The notes: generated by a model not told the origin, from the sequence alone. A DNA stretch of 64,000 bases from Salmonella enterica subsp. enterica serovar Choleraesuis (GCA_022846635.1 AP025685.1:2480001-2544000); one strand, 5' to 3'; positions 1 to 11,680 are shown, counted from the first letter of the stretch. Program-made: numbers and translations.

Positions 1-902
1 AAAAACCGGCGCAAACGGGCGAAAAAATCGCGGTTATTTTTGCTAATGGCGCAATTATTGACGGCGAAGAAACGGCCGGCTCAGTGGGTGGTGATACCAC
101 GGCAGCCCAAATTCGCGATGCGCGTTTCGATCCTAAAGTAAAAGCCATTGTGCTGCGGGTTAACAGCCCGGGCGGTAGCGTTAGTGCTTCCGAGGTTATT
201 CGTGAAGAACTTGCTGCCGCGCGCGAAGCGGGAAAACCCGTGGTCATTTCCATGGGCGGAATGGCGGCATCCGGTGGTTACTGGATTTCAACACCGGGTA
301 ACTATATCGTCGCCAGCCCAAGCACACTGACCGGTTCTATCGGTATCTTCGGCGTTATCAATACTGTCGAAAATAGTCTGGCAGATATTGGCGTTCATAC
401 TGATGGCGTGAACACCTCGCCGCTGGCCGATGTTGCCGTGACAAAAGCGCTTCCGACCGAAGTCCAGCAGCTGATTCAGCTCAGCATCGAGAATGGCTAT
501 CAGCGCTTTATTGGCCTGGTCGCCCAGTCGCGCCATAAAACGCCGGCAGAGATTGACGCCATCGCTCAAGGCCATGTCTGGACCGGCCAGGATGCCAAAG
601 CTAATGGACTGGTTGATAGCCTTGGTGATTTCGATGATGCGGTACATAAAGCCGCCGAGCTTGCGAAAATCAAGCAGTGGCACCTGTCGTACTATCAGGA
701 AGATCCGGGCCTGCTGGATGTGATGTTCGGTAGCCTCAGCGGTTCAGTACGCGCCATGCTGCCTGCCGCCTTGCAGTCGATGCTGCCCGCGCCTCTGGCC
801 GATACCGCTCTCGCCCTGAAAGCCGAGACGGACAAACTGGCGGTATTTAATGACCCGCGTAATCGCTACGCATTTTGCCTGACCTGCGGCAACATCCGCT
901 AA
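1..902 (+). CDS. sppA: signal peptide peptidase SppA (protease IV), C-terminal part
   Basis: Partial gene: the frame is open from base 3, so the N-terminal half lies outside the window. SppA is an inner-membrane, periplasm-facing serine protease that degrades cleaved signal peptides. The visible part is the S49 peptidase C-terminal repeat: the NSPGGSV strand-turn and the MAASGGYW motif, whose serine is the nucleophile (Ser409 in E. coli). The catalytic lysine of the N-terminal repeat is not in the window. The end of the protein ([12 protein letters not shown]) closely matches the E. coli C-terminus. Followed by ansA and pncA as in E. coli. Identification is firm. Confidence 0.97.
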   Translation, partial: KPAQTGEKIAVIFANGAIIDGEETAGSVGGDTTAAQIRDARFDPKVKAIVLRVNSPGGSVSASEVIREELAAAREAGKPVVISMGGMAASGGYWISTPGNYIVASPSTLTGSIGIFGVINTVENSLADIGVHTDGVNTSPLADVAVTKALPTEVQQLIQLSIENGYQRFIGLVAQSRHKTPAEIDAIAQGHVWTGQDAKANGLVDSLGDFDDAVHKAAELAKIKQWHLSYYQEDPGLLDVMFGSLSGSVRAMLPAALQSMLPAPLADTALALKAETDKLAVFNDPRNRYAFCLTCGNIR

Positions 903-909
903 ACTCCCC

Positions 910-935
910 CGCCGCCGCCCATTCGGGCGGCGGCA
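910..935 (+). terminator. GC-rich hairpin after sppA
   Basis: Perfect 10-bp inverted repeat gccgccgccc / gggcggcggc with a 4-base loop (ATTC), right after the sppA stop. No T-tract follows, so it is either a weak terminator or an mRNA 3'-end stabiliser between sppA and ansA. Confidence 0.55.
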
Positions 936-1004
936 TCACTATTCTCCTGCGTCTGGCCCGCTCTTTTGGATATACTGAGCGCCCGACCCTGACTTATTGA
1001 CGTT

Positions 1005-2021
1005 ATGCAAAAGAAATCGATTTATGTCGCCTATACCGGCGGTACTATTGGGATGCAGCGCTCCGAGCACGGTTATGTGCCGGTTTCTGGCCATTTACAG
1101 CGCCAGCTTGCGCTGATGCCTGAATTTCATCGTCCGGAAATGCCTGATTTTACTATTCAGGAATACCAGCCGCTGATGGACTCGTCGGATATGACGCCGG
1201 AAGACTGGCAGCACATCGCCGATGATATTAAAGCTAATTATAATCAATACGATGGGTTCGTTATTCTGCACGGCACCGATACCATGGCTTTCACCGCCTC
1301 GGCGCTGTCATTCATGCTCGAAAACCTCGGTAAACCAGTCATCGTCACCGGCTCGCAGATACCGCTGGCGGAATTGCGCTCCGACGGGCAGATTAATCTG
1401 CTGAATGCTCTGTATATCGCCGCTAACTATCCGGTGAATGAAGTTTCGCTATTTTTCAACAACCGTCTGTTTCGCGGTAACCGTACCACCAAGGCCCACG
1501 CTGACGGTTTCGACGCCTTCGCCTCGCCTAACCTGCCGCCGCTTCTGGAGGCCGGAATTCATATTCGCCGTCTCAATACCCCTGCCGCGCCTCATAGCGA
1601 TGGTGAGTTGATAGTGCATCCCATCACGCCGCAGCCAATCGGTGTGGTCACTATCTATCCTGGTATTTCCGGTGAAGTGGTGCGTAACTTCCTGCGCCAA
1701 CCGGTACGAGCGCTAATTTTACGCTCTTACGGCGTCGGCAATGCGCCGCAAAACGCGGGCTTTATTAATGAGATAAAATCAGCCAGCGATCGCGGGATTG
1801 TGGTGGTGAACCTGACACAATGCATGTCCGGAAAAGTCAATATGGGCGGTTATGCCACCGGTAATGCCCTGGCCGATGCCGGTGCTATTGGGGGTGCCGA
1901 TATGACGGTAGAGGCCGCACTGACCAAGCTGCACTATCTCCTTAGTCAGCAACTAGATGTTGATGCCATTCGCCAGGCGATGGTGACAAATTTACGGGGT
2001 GAACTTACTCCTGACGATTAA
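1005..2021 (+). CDS. ansA: L-asparaginase I (cytoplasmic)
   Basis: Hydrolyses asparagine to aspartate and ammonia in the cytoplasm as a low-affinity type I enzyme. 338 residues, the same length as E. coli AnsA. The first catalytic threonine is in TGGTIG (Thr14) and the second in HGTDTMA (Thr91-Asp92). No signal peptide, which separates it from periplasmic AnsB. The ATG at 1005 has no clear Shine-Dalgarno, but the start matches the family. A TATACT -10-like hexamer at 971-976 could give a short-leader promoter of its own. pncA follows 30 bp downstream, so the two probably share a transcript. Confidence 0.97.
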   Translation: MQKKSIYVAYTGGTIGMQRSEHGYVPVSGHLQRQLALMPEFHRPEMPDFTIQEYQPLMDSSDMTPEDWQHIADDIKANYNQYDGFVILHGTDTMAFTASALSFMLENLGKPVIVTGSQIPLAELRSDGQINLLNALYIAANYPVNEVSLFFNNRLFRGNRTTKAHADGFDAFASPNLPPLLEAGIHIRRLNTPAAPHSDGELIVHPITPQPIGVVTIYPGISGEVVRNFLRQPVRALILRSYGVGNAPQNAGFINEIKSASDRGIVVVNLTQCMSGKVNMGGYATGNALADAGAIGGADMTVEAALTKLHYLLSQQLDVDAIRQAMVTNLRGELTPDD

Positions 2022-2051
2022 TTTTTAAGTCAGACACAATTTAAGGATGCG

Positions 2052-2693
2052 ATGATGCGCCGAGCGTTGCTGTTAGTGGATCTACAAAATGATTTTTGCG
2101 CCGGAGGTGCCCTGGCAGTCCCTGAGGGGGATGCGACCATTGATGTTGCCAACCGCCTGCTGGATTGGTGCCAGCAGCATCAAGTGACAGCGCTGGCGAC
2201 TCAGGACTGGCACCCGGCGCAGCACGGCAGCTTTGCAAGCGTTGCGGGTAAACCTTGTTATTCCCAGGGCGAGCTTGACGGGCTGGAGCAAACTTTTTGG
2301 CCCGATCACTGTGTTCAGGGATCAATCGGCGCAGAACTGCATCCACTGCTAAATCACCCGGCTATCGAACGGACTTTCACCAAAGGTGAAAACCCCGCCA
2401 TTGATAGTTACAGCGCCTTCTTCGATAACGGACATCGCCAGAAAACAGGACTGGACGACTGGTTGCAGGAACAGGGCATTGGCGAGCTTATCGTGATGGG
2501 CCTGGCGACTGATTATTGCGTCAAATTTACGGTACTGGACGCCTTACAATTGGGGTATGAGGTATCGGTTATTACTGAGGGTTGCCGCGGGGTCAATATC
2601 AACCCTCAGGATAGCGTCCGGGGATTTAGTGAGATGGCTGCGGCAGGCGCTACCTTATCTACGCTGGAGGACTGGCTGGAACTTCACCCATAA
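2052..2693 (+). CDS. pncA: nicotinamidase / pyrazinamidase
   Basis: Converts nicotinamide to nicotinate in the NAD salvage pathway; also the activator of pyrazinamide. 213 residues as in E. coli. Catalytic triad Asp10, Lys111 (FTKGEN) and Cys156 (ATDYCVKF) and metal ligands Asp52, His54 and His86 are all present. Two ATGs occur in tandem at 2052 and 2055. The AAGGA at 2043-2047 lies 4 and 7 bases away respectively, so the second ATG has the better spacing; the first keeps the family numbering. Likely co-transcribed with ansA. Confidence 0.96.
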   Translation: MMRRALLLVDLQNDFCAGGALAVPEGDATIDVANRLLDWCQQHQVTALATQDWHPAQHGSFASVAGKPCYSQGELDGLEQTFWPDHCVQGSIGAELHPLLNHPAIERTFTKGENPAIDSYSAFFDNGHRQKTGLDDWLQEQGIGELIVMGLATDYCVKFTVLDALQLGYEVSVITEGCRGVNINPQDSVRGFSEMAAAGATLSTLEDWLELHP

Positions 2694-2809
2694 CGTGGCG
2701 TGTTAGTCCCCACAGGCCGATACTGTGGCCAGAAAAAATGGCCACTATAACGATGGAAACTACCCTCCCTCCGGATGGAGGAAGAACGCAGTTCAGCTCT
2801 ACAGTAAAA

Positions 2810-2838
2810 CGGGGACGCTATGCGTCCCCGTTCTTTTT
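2810..2838. terminator. bidirectional terminator between pncA and yeaC
   Basis: Stem cggggacgc (2810-2818) / gcgtccccg (2822-2830), loop TAT, then TTCTTTTT on the plus strand and an A-rich flank on the other side. It lies between two convergent genes. Confidence 0.85.
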
Positions 2839-2895
2839 CATCGTTTGCGCGACAAACTTAGCTTAAAACGCCAGCCCTGCCACTTTATGTGTCGG

Positions 2896-3192
2896 TTACT
2901 GGATTTTAAGCGTGGCTATCGACGCGCCGTCAATACCAAACTCAGCTTTAAGCTGCTGCTTGCTCTTGATAACTATTTCGCCATCGGTATTCAGCGTCAT
3001 ATGCTCCGGCTGTGAGTTATTGCGGCTCTGCCATAACAGCACCAGCTTAAGGCAGTTTTCTTTCTGCTCTGCCGTTAACGCTACGCCATCAGGCCATTTA
3101 CCCAGCTCTACCGCTGTAGCCAGACGCTGGTATACCTCTGGAGTGATGGTGCTCAGCATCTGCTCTATATCGTTCATCGGTGAATCATTCAT
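2896..3192 (-). CDS. yeaC: DUF1315 family protein YeaC
   Basis: 98 residues, small cytoplasmic protein of unknown function. The core TPEVYQRLATAVELGKWPDG and a KSKQQLKAEFGI segment closely match E. coli YeaC. The start at 3192 (MNDSPMNDIEQ) is preceded by an AGGGCG about 8 bases upstream; the internal methionine at 3177 has no ribosome site, so the longer form is preferred. It lies 37 bp downstream of msrB on the same strand, so the two form an operon as in E. coli. No function is claimed. Confidence 0.9.
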   Translation of the reverse strand: MNDSPMNDIEQMLSTITPEVYQRLATAVELGKWPDGVALTAEQKENCLKLVLLWQSRNNSQPEHMTLNTDGEIVIKSKQQLKAEFGIDGASIATLKIQ

Positions 3193-3229
3193 CGAATATC
3201 GCCCTGGAATAATTTGCTGAATCGTTTAA

Positions 3230-3643
3230 TCAACCTTTAATCTGGCCGCTGCCGTCTTGCCCGCTAAAAGCCAGCGATGCCGAATTGACGCAATAACGCT
3301 CGCCGGTTGGCTGCGGGCCATCGGGAAATACATGTCCCAAATGAGCGTCGCAGTTGCCACAGCGAATTTCTACACGCTCCATACCATGGGAGAAATCTTT
3401 AAGATATTTAATGGCTTCCTCAGAGACTGGCTGATAAAAGCTCGGCCATCCACAGCCGGAGTCATACTTAGTTTCAGAGGTAAAGAGCGGGGCATTACAG
3501 ACCAGGCAGTGATATACCCCATCATGCTGGTTATGCAGCAACCGGCCGGTGAACGGCGGCTCGGTACCGTGCTGCTGAGTTACATAGAACTGCATTTCAG
3601 AGAGAGATGCTTTCAGTTTATCGGGATCTACTGGCGTACTCAT
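3230..3643 (-). CDS. msrB: peptide-methionine (R)-S-oxide reductase MsrB
   Basis: Reduces methionine-R-sulfoxide in proteins using thioredoxin, repairing oxidative damage in the cytoplasm. 137 residues, the same as E. coli MsrB. Structural zinc is held by Cys46/Cys49 and Cys95/Cys98; the catalytic cysteine is Cys118 in RYCVNSAS. SelR fold signature GWPSFYQP and GHVFPDGP are intact. AAGG lies 6 bases before the ATG. It is divergent from gapA, with a 333-bp shared upstream region, and is followed by yeaC. Confidence 0.97.
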   Translation of the reverse strand: MSTPVDPDKLKASLSEMQFYVTQQHGTEPPFTGRLLHNQHDGVYHCLVCNAPLFTSETKYDSGCGWPSFYQPVSEEAIKYLKDFSHGMERVEIRCGNCDAHLGHVFPDGPQPTGERYCVNSASLAFSGQDGSGQIKG

Positions 3644-3758
3644 GATGGCCTTCTCAACAACTTAACCATTCGGTGAATCACTAATTATAACAATATTGAA
3701 ACAACATTGCGTCGGTTTTGTTCTAAACTTAACCACATAATTTTAGAGGATCAATATT

Positions 3759-3774
3759 CGTGATTTGGTTCACA
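3759..3774 (+). promoter_or_regulatory. CRP-cAMP binding site upstream of gapA
   Basis: CGTGA-TTTGGT-TCACA is one mismatch from the TGTGA-N6-TCACA consensus. It lies in the msrB-gapA divergent region, about 210 bp before the gapA ATG, consistent with the known cAMP-CRP and multi-promoter control of E. coli gapA. The remaining bases up to 3976 hold the leader; I see no other clear element. Confidence 0.75.
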
Positions 3775-3964
3775 AATATTTATACTTCAGACTTTAAAAA
3801 ACCTTTAACGATCCCCACATTGGATTGGCGCAGGAAAGCGTCGGTTACATGACGTACAAGTCGGCTCTCTGGTTTGATTTGTCGCAATGATTGACACGAT
3901 TCCGCTTGACGCTGCGTAAGGTTTTTGTAATTTTACAACCAACCTTTTATTCACTAACAACTAG

Positions 3965-4972
<1,008 letters not shown>

Positions 4973-4999
4973 GTTGTGATATTTCACTGATTCAGTAAG

Positions 5000-5027
5000 A
5001 GGGGCGGCTTAGGTCGCCCCTTTTTTT
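5000..5027 (+). terminator. gapA terminator
   Basis: Stem ggggcg (5001-5006) / cgcccc (5015-5020) followed by seven Ts, 28 bp after the gapA stop. Classic rho-independent terminator. Confidence 0.92.
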
Positions 5028-5053
5028 ATGCTTTCAAGACAGAGGTGTTTGCA

Positions 5054-5947
5054 ATGACAATGATGGACGCTTTCTCAGCACTCCCGGTTCTCGAACAGCT
5101 TTCCCCCGCCCTGTCCCGCCGCCAGCGCGATGAGCTTGAGCTTATTGTGATTGATCATCCAGCGGTGCGGGCGGCTATCGCTCTCCAGGGAGCGCACCTG
5201 ATTAGCTGGACTCCAGCCGGTGAGCAGGAAGCTATCTGGTTAAGTTCCAATACCCCATTTACTAAAGGCTCGGCGCTACGCGGCGGCGTGCCTGTCTGCT
5301 GGCCATGGTTTGGCCCTGCGGAGCAACCCGGCCTGCCTGCGCATGGTTTTGCCCGTAATCTGCCGTGGACGCTGAGCGCTCACCAGGAAGATGAACAGGG
5401 CGTGGTATTAACGTTTGAGCTGCATGATGACGAATATACCCGCAGCCTGTGGCCCCATGAGTTCACGCTGTTTGCCCGCTTCCGTCTGGGTAAACGCTGC
5501 GAGATTGAGCTGGAAGCGCACGGCGACTTCTCCACAACCTGCGCCCTGCATAGCTATTTGCAGGTTGGCGATATCAACCAGGTAACCGTGAGCGGACTTG
5601 GCCACAGCTATATAGATAAAGTTGCCGACGGTAAACGCGGCGAACTCTCCGATGGGATTCAGACCTTCCCGGACCGGACCGATCGGGTTTATCTGGAGCC
5701 TGAGGCCTGCAGCCTGATTCAGGACAAATCGCTTAACCGCAGCCTGGAAGTTATTCATCATCACCACCGCAATGTGGTGGGCTGGAATCCGGGCCCGGCG
5801 CTATCTGCCAGCATGAAAGATATGCCTGATGATGGTTACCGCCATTTTGTCTGCGTTGAGACGGCGGTGGTAGATAGCAAACAAAAAGCCAGTCCGGAAA
5901 ACCCGGCGCGCCTGGCCACTACTTTTGTTATCCGTCGTAATGCCTGA
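5054..5947 (+). CDS. yeaD: D-hexose-6-phosphate mutarotase YeaD
   Basis: Galactose-mutarotase-like beta-sandwich enzyme that interconverts alpha and beta anomers of glucose-6-phosphate and related sugar phosphates. 297 residues (E. coli 294). Conserved family segments: GAHLISW, RGGVPVCWPWFG, LPAHGFAR and WNPGPA. The ATG at 5054 follows AGAGG with 8-base spacing; an in-frame GTG at 5045 lacks spacing for that site. It lies directly downstream of gapA beyond its terminator, as in E. coli. The aldo/keto reductase yeaE that follows in E. coli is missing here. Confidence 0.94.
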   Translation: MTMMDAFSALPVLEQLSPALSRRQRDELELIVIDHPAVRAAIALQGAHLISWTPAGEQEAIWLSSNTPFTKGSALRGGVPVCWPWFGPAEQPGLPAHGFARNLPWTLSAHQEDEQGVVLTFELHDDEYTRSLWPHEFTLFARFRLGKRCEIELEAHGDFSTTCALHSYLQVGDINQVTVSGLGHSYIDKVADGKRGELSDGIQTFPDRTDRVYLEPEACSLIQDKSLNRSLEVIHHHHRNVVGWNPGPALSASMKDMPDDGYRHFVCVETAVVDSKQKASPENPARLATTFVIRRNA

Positions 5948-5961
5948 AAACAATTTGCACC

Positions 5962-5990
5962 AAAAAAGGGCCTCATCATGAGGCCCTTTC
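5962..5990. terminator. bidirectional terminator between yeaD and mipA
   Basis: Stem gggcctca (5968-5975) / tgaggccc (5979-5986) with loop TCA, flanked by AAAAAA on one side and TTT on the other. It serves two convergent genes. Confidence 0.88.
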
Positions 5991-6015
5991 GATTAAATGC
6001 ACAAAATTAACTCAA

Positions 6016-6774
6016 TCAGAAATGATAGGTTACGCCGGTCATCAACACACCATTCCATGATTTATCAACCATCGGGCTATCTTTGATTTCCCCGGTCAGG
6101 CGGGTGTAACGCCCCATACCGTAGATATCCCAACTGTCAGAAAGCTTATAGTTCACCGAAAGCTCCACATACGGGTTCCAGTTGCTATCAGGATTGTAGT
6201 GATCGATGCCGCTGCGGCGAGACTCTTTACGGCTGACGCCATAGTAATATTTATTCTGGTTTTCACTGTTCCACAGTGCGCCAATCCCTGGGGTCACGCT
6301 CCAGGCACCGCTTTGATAACGGTAAAGCCAGGCAAGATCCCAGGTGATACCGTTGCTTTCATCGAGGAAATCACCCGCCAGGATGGTACGCAGGAAACCA
6401 TACTCGGTGTAATGTGCATAGGACAATCCTGCCATACCGGTAGATTTACGGTAGTCCAGACGTTTCATCCGGTGGTTATCGCTATCTTTCGGGCGAAAAT
6501 GCAGTGGCGAATAATAGGCCACCACCGAAAGTTTATCGGTATCGTCATTCCACAGGTAGTATCCGGCCATCGGCCCACGCAGGTAGAAGTTATCGCCTTC
6601 ATAACCCAGCATCGGCACCGGCCAGACTTTATTGTCATCGCCTTTATAAGGGCTGTTAGAGATAAGCGCTGCTGCACCCAACGACCAGCCTTTCCCGGTC
6701 TCTTGCTGCGCCTGTACGGAGGGAGCTACTGCCGCAACCACCAGGGCCAATGAAAAAATCTTGAATTTGGTCAC
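6016..6774 (-). CDS. mipA: MltA-interacting scaffolding protein MipA (outer membrane)
   Basis: MipA/OmpV-family outer-membrane beta-barrel; in E. coli it links the lytic transglycosylase MltA to PBP1B. 252 residues with a signal peptide ending at VQAQ. The C-terminus YHF is a typical barrel end with aromatic last residue. Motifs YEGDNFYLRGPMAGYYLWND and WNSENQNKYYYGVSRKES match the family. Start: the reading frame extends upstream without family similarity. GTG at 6774 gives VTKFKIF, aligned with E. coli MTKLKLL, with AAGGA 10 bases before it; an ATG at 6783 is too close to that site. The start is therefore fairly, not fully, certain. Confidence 0.93.
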   Translation of the reverse strand: MTKFKIFSLALVVAAVAPSVQAQQETGKGWSLGAAALISNSPYKGDDNKVWPVPMLGYEGDNFYLRGPMAGYYLWNDDTDKLSVVAYYSPLHFRPKDSDNHRMKRLDYRKSTGMAGLSYAHYTEYGFLRTILAGDFLDESNGITWDLAWLYRYQSGAWSVTPGIGALWNSENQNKYYYGVSRKESRRSGIDHYNPDSNWNPYVELSVNYKLSDSWDIYGMGRYTRLTGEIKDSPMVDKSWNGVLMTGVTYHF

Positions 6775-7070
6775 AATCCGCATGTCCTTTTTAAATCCAT
6801 AATCAGCGGACACAGTGTAGCTACACTCACCCCATAAACCTAACAAAAGCTTCACATCTACCCCCGGTAACAATCTGAATTTTCCCGTCACAGGTACGTG
6901 CAAACCCGGCAGCCCGCTGGGCTAAGAACATTCATTAACCACAGAGCGGATGAGTGATTGATATTTCGCTAAAAAAATTGATCGCGGTCATGCAAGTTTG
7001 ATAAATGCATCTACGCTTAAATTTATCGGGGTCGAATCGCTGGCCATTAAAATATTGAGTTACAACAACC

Positions 7071-7086
7071 TGGCACGTTGGTTGCT
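7071..7086 (+). promoter_or_regulatory. sigma-54 (RpoN) promoter of prkA-yeaH
   Basis: TGGCAC-GTTGG-TTGCT matches the -24/-12 consensus TGGCAC-N5-TTGCW exactly. It lies about 95 bp before the prkA start. In E. coli the yeaGH operon is reported as RpoN/NtrC-dependent under nitrogen starvation, so this fits. No convincing NtrC site was found upstream. Confidence 0.88.
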
Positions 7087-7180
7087 GTAAAAAAAGTATA
7101 CGTCTTCCTGGAGCCACCTCTATTTAAATCAACGGCTCCTTAACCTGTGCTAAAACGCTAAAACAAAAGGACGGCATACC

Positions 7181-9115
7181 ATGAATATATTCGATCACTA
7201 TCGCCAGCGTTATGAAGCTGCCAAGGACGAAGAGTTCACACTGCAGGAATTTCTTGCCATTTGTCGGCAAGATCGTAGTGCATATGCCAACGCTGCCGAG
7301 CGTCTGCTAACCGCCATTGGGGAACCAATGATGGTAGATACCGCACTCGACTCGCGTCTGTCCCGACTGTTTTCCAACCGTGTGGTAGCCCGCTATCCGG
7401 CTTTTGAAGAGTTTTATGGCATGGAGGAAGCCATAGAGCAGATAGTTGCCTATCTGAAACACGCGGCTCAGGGCCTGGAAGAGAAAAAACAGATCCTGTA
7501 TCTGCTGGGGCCAGTGGGTGGTGGTAAATCCTCACTGGCAGAACGCCTGAAATCATTAATGCAGCGTGTCCCGATTTATGTGCTGAGCGCTAACGGTGAA
7601 CGCAGCCCGGTTAACGATCATCCGCTGTGCCTGTTTAACCCTCAGGAAGATGCCCAGATCCTGGAGAAAGAGTACGGCATTCCAAACCGTTATCTCGGCA
7701 CGATTATGTCGCCGTGGGCCGCCAAGCGTCTGAATGAATTTGGTGGTGATATCACTAAGTTCAAAGTAGTAAAAGTATGGCCATCTATTCTGCAACAGGT
7801 TGCCATCGCGAAAACCGAGCCTGGCGATGAGAACAACCAGGATATTTCAGCGCTGGTAGGTAAAGTTGATATCCGCAAACTGGAGCATTTTGCTCAGAAC
7901 GATCCGGATGCCTACAGCTATTCAGGCGCTCTGTGCCGGGCCAACCAGGGGGTGATGGAGTTCGTAGAGATGTTTAAAGCGCCAATTAAGGTGCTTCACC
8001 CACTGCTGACGGCAACTCAGGAAGGTAACTATAACGGGACCGAAGGGATCTCCGCCCTGCCATTCAATGGGATAATCCTCGCCCACTCCAACGAATCCGA
8101 ATGGGTGACATTCCGTAATAACAAAAACAATGAGGCATTCCTCGACCGTGTTTACATCGTCAAAGTGCCTTATTGCCTGCGGATTTCAGAAGAAATCCGT
8201 ATCTATGAAAAACTGCTCAATCACAGTGAGCTGACCCACGCGCCGTGCGCGCCGGGAACGCTTGAGACCCTGGCTCGCTTCTCGATTTTGTCGCGCCTGA
8301 AAGAAGCCGAAAACTCCAGCATGTACTCTAAAATGCGGGTTTACGACGGTGAAAGCTTAAAAGATACCGATCCGAAAGCTAAATCCTACCAGGAGTATCG
8401 GGATTACGCAGGCGTCGATGAAGGGATGAACGGTCTTTCTACCCGTTTTGCCTTTAAAATTCTTTCAAGAGTGTTCAACTTCGATCACGCCGAAGTTGCC
8501 GCCAACCCGGTGCACCTGTTCTACGTTCTGGAGCAGCAAATCGAGCGTGAACAGTTCCCGCAGGAGCAGGCTGAACGTTATCTGGAGCACCTCAAAGGCT
8601 ATCTGATTCCGAAATATGCCGAGTTTATCGGCAAAGAGATCCAGACGGCTTATCTGGAGTCTTATTCCGAATACGGGCAAAACATCTTCGATCGTTACGT
8701 CACTTATGCCGACTTCTGGATTCAGGATCAGGAGTATCGCGATCCGGATACCGGCCAGCTGTTCGATCGCGAGTCCCTGAATGCGGAGCTTGAGAAAATT
8801 GAGAAACCTGCGGGGATCAGTAATCCGAAAGATTTCCGTAACGAAATAGTCAACTTTGTGCTGCGCGCCAGAGCTAACAACAATGGCCGCAATCCAAACT
8901 GGACGAGCTACGAGAAGCTGCGCACGGTTATCGAGAAAAAAATGTTCTCGAATACCGAAGAACTGCTGCCGGTCATTTCGTTTAACGCGAAGACCTCAAC
9001 CGACGAGCAGAAAAAACACGACGATTTCGTCGACCGCATGATGGAAAAAGGCTACACCCGCAAACAGGTTCGCCTGCTGTGCGAGTGGTACCTGCGGGTA
9101 CGTAAGTCTTCTTAA
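7181..9115 (+). CDS. prkA: PrkA-family serine protein kinase YeaG
   Basis: 644 residues, same as E. coli YeaG. Combines an AAA-type ATPase N-terminal domain with a Walker A GPVGGGKS at residues 110-117 and a C-terminal PrkA kinase-like domain. In E. coli YeaG acts with YeaH in survival of nitrogen starvation; biochemical kinase activity is described for the family, while the physiological substrates are not settled. AAAGG precedes the ATG. It is the first gene of a two-gene operon and is driven by the sigma-54 promoter at 7071-7086. Confidence 0.95.
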   Translation: MNIFDHYRQRYEAAKDEEFTLQEFLAICRQDRSAYANAAERLLTAIGEPMMVDTALDSRLSRLFSNRVVARYPAFEEFYGMEEAIEQIVAYLKHAAQGLEEKKQILYLLGPVGGGKSSLAERLKSLMQRVPIYVLSANGERSPVNDHPLCLFNPQEDAQILEKEYGIPNRYLGTIMSPWAAKRLNEFGGDITKFKVVKVWPSILQQVAIAKTEPGDENNQDISALVGKVDIRKLEHFAQNDPDAYSYSGALCRANQGVMEFVEMFKAPIKVLHPLLTATQEGNYNGTEGISALPFNGIILAHSNESEWVTFRNNKNNEAFLDRVYIVKVPYCLRISEEIRIYEKLLNHSELTHAPCAPGTLETLARFSILSRLKEAENSSMYSKMRVYDGESLKDTDPKAKSYQEYRDYAGVDEGMNGLSTRFAFKILSRVFNFDHAEVAANPVHLFYVLEQQIEREQFPQEQAERYLEHLKGYLIPKYAEFIGKEIQTAYLESYSEYGQNIFDRYVTYADFWIQDQEYRDPDTGQLFDRESLNAELEKIEKPAGISNPKDFRNEIVNFVLRARANNNGRNPNWTSYEKLRTVIEKKMFSNTEELLPVISFNAKTSTDEQKKHDDFVDRMMEKGYTRKQVRLLCEWYLRVRKSS

Positions 9116-9121
9116 GTATGA

Positions 9122-10462
<1,341 letters not shown>

Positions 10463-10467
10463 TTGCC

Positions 10468-10504
10468 AAAATCAGCCAGATAATGCCATCTGGCTGATTT
10501 TATT
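10468..10504 (+). terminator. yeaH terminator
   Basis: Stem aaatcagccaga / tctggctgattt (10489-10500), followed by TATTT, just after the yeaH stop. Confidence 0.85.
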
Positions 10505-10819
10505 TCATTCCTCTGCCTAAGCATCAAAGCCATAGTCCTTAAACCAACCCGGTCAATTAATTAACTGATAATAAAAATTATTTTGCAATTAACGAGGGTA
10601 GCCTACCCGAAATCAGCATAGATTACTTATCTGCCTGCCACCTCTCAACAACCTGTAACCGCCCGGCGTTGTTTCCTCATTTATCTGCATCTGTGGCGAA
10701 GAGTTGACCAACTCCCTATTCAGGTAGAAAATGGCAGTCCAGATTTAATTTCCACACAACTATTACCCGCAGTTTTAGATTTTCAAATCACCGGTTACTG
10801 TTCTCATTCAGGAGTTATA
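10505..10819. other. intergenic region upstream of cho
   Basis: AT-rich at 10540-10600, with a near-palindrome gggtagcctaccc at 10594-10606. The cho promoter must lie here. TACTGT at 10796-10801 is a perfect left half of an SOS box, but the right half is poor (AGGAG instead of ACAGTA). No gene seen. Confidence 0.4.
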
Positions 10820-11680
10820 TTGCGTCGACGCAACCAGGGCGGCCTTCCTATATTTGATGCCGCGGCCCATTATGTCTATCCCGAACATCTCCGCTGCTGG
10901 CTCGAAGGCATGCCTTCGTCATCAGGGGTATATCTGTTTCATGGGGAGAGTGAATCGCTCCCACTTTATATTGGCAAAAGCGTCAATATCCGTAGCCGGG
11001 TAATGGCCCACTTACGTAACCCAGAAGAATCTCCCCTGCTCCATCAATCCAGACGTATAACCTGGATTGAAACAGCCGGTGAGCTGGGAGCACTATTACT
11101 TGAAGCTCAACTGATAAAACTCCAGCAACCGCTTTTCAATAAACGGTTGCGCCGTAATCGCCAACTATGCGCCCTTCGCTGGGATGGGGAGCGGCCTGAA
11201 GTGGTTTCAGCAAATAACGTAGATTTTGCCCGTACAGAGTCTTTGTATGGATTATTCGCCAACCGACGTTCAGCATTAGAAAAGCTGCGTTCTCTGGCCG
11301 ATCTCCATCAGCTATGTTACGGCCTGCTGGGGCTGGAGTCCGTGAGCCAGGGCCGTGCCTGTTTTCGTGCCGGCCTGCATCGCTGTGCCGGAGCATGTTG
11401 CGGGCGGGAGCCGGTATCTCAGCATCAGGAACGGTTTAGCCAGGCGCTGGCGGAGCTAAAAGTTGTTTGCTGGCCATGGCAAGGGGCGGTTGCCGTGGAA
11501 GAGACTGGAGCTTCGCTTAGGCAATTTCACATTATTAATAACTGGTTTTACCTGGGGTCGGTGGAGACGCCTGAACAGGCAGCGAGTTTACAGAGTAGCC
11601 ATCCAGGGTTTGATATCGACGGCTACAAGATCTTATGTCGACTGTTGCTAAGTGATAAATACAACATTATTAAGCTCTGA
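10820..11680 (+). CDS. cho: excinuclease Cho (UvrC homologue)
   Basis: SOS-associated endonuclease that makes the 3' incision in UvrAB-dependent nucleotide excision repair, mostly at bulky lesions. 286 residues (E. coli 295). The N-terminal GIY-YIG domain is seen in GVYLFHG and LPLYIGKSVNIRSRV, with the catalytic arginine in the latter. A Cys-rich segment (CFRAGLHRCAGACCGRE) matches UvrC/Cho. The UvrB-binding and RNase-H-like C-terminal modules of UvrC are absent, as expected for Cho. The start is TTG at 10820 with AGGAG five bases upstream. In E. coli cho sits elsewhere; here it occupies the yeaI-yeaJ position. Confidence 0.92.
   Translation: MRRRNQGGLPIFDAAAHYVYPEHLRCWLEGMPSSSGVYLFHGESESLPLYIGKSVNIRSRVMAHLRNPEESPLLHQSRRITWIETAGELGALLLEAQLIKLQQPLFNKRLRRNRQLCALRWDGERPEVVSANNVDFARTESLYGLFANRRSALEKLRSLADLHQLCYGLLGLESVSQGRACFRAGLHRCAGACCGREPVSQHQERFSQALAELKVVCWPWQGAVAVEETGASLRQFHIINNWFYLGSVETPEQAASLQSSHPGFDIDGYKILCRLLLSDKYNIIKL

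Noticed and set aside
2725..3015. 96-codon plus frame over the terminator and yeaC
   Set aside because: It reads through the terminator and is antisense to yeaC.
7000..7060. NtrC site upstream of the prkA sigma-54 promoter
   Set aside because: TGCA half-sites are present, but the spacing and inner bases do not fit the NtrC consensus.
10796..10815. LexA/SOS box for cho
   Set aside because: Left half TACTGT is perfect but the right half lacks ACAG; too weak to call although cho is SOS-controlled in E. coli.
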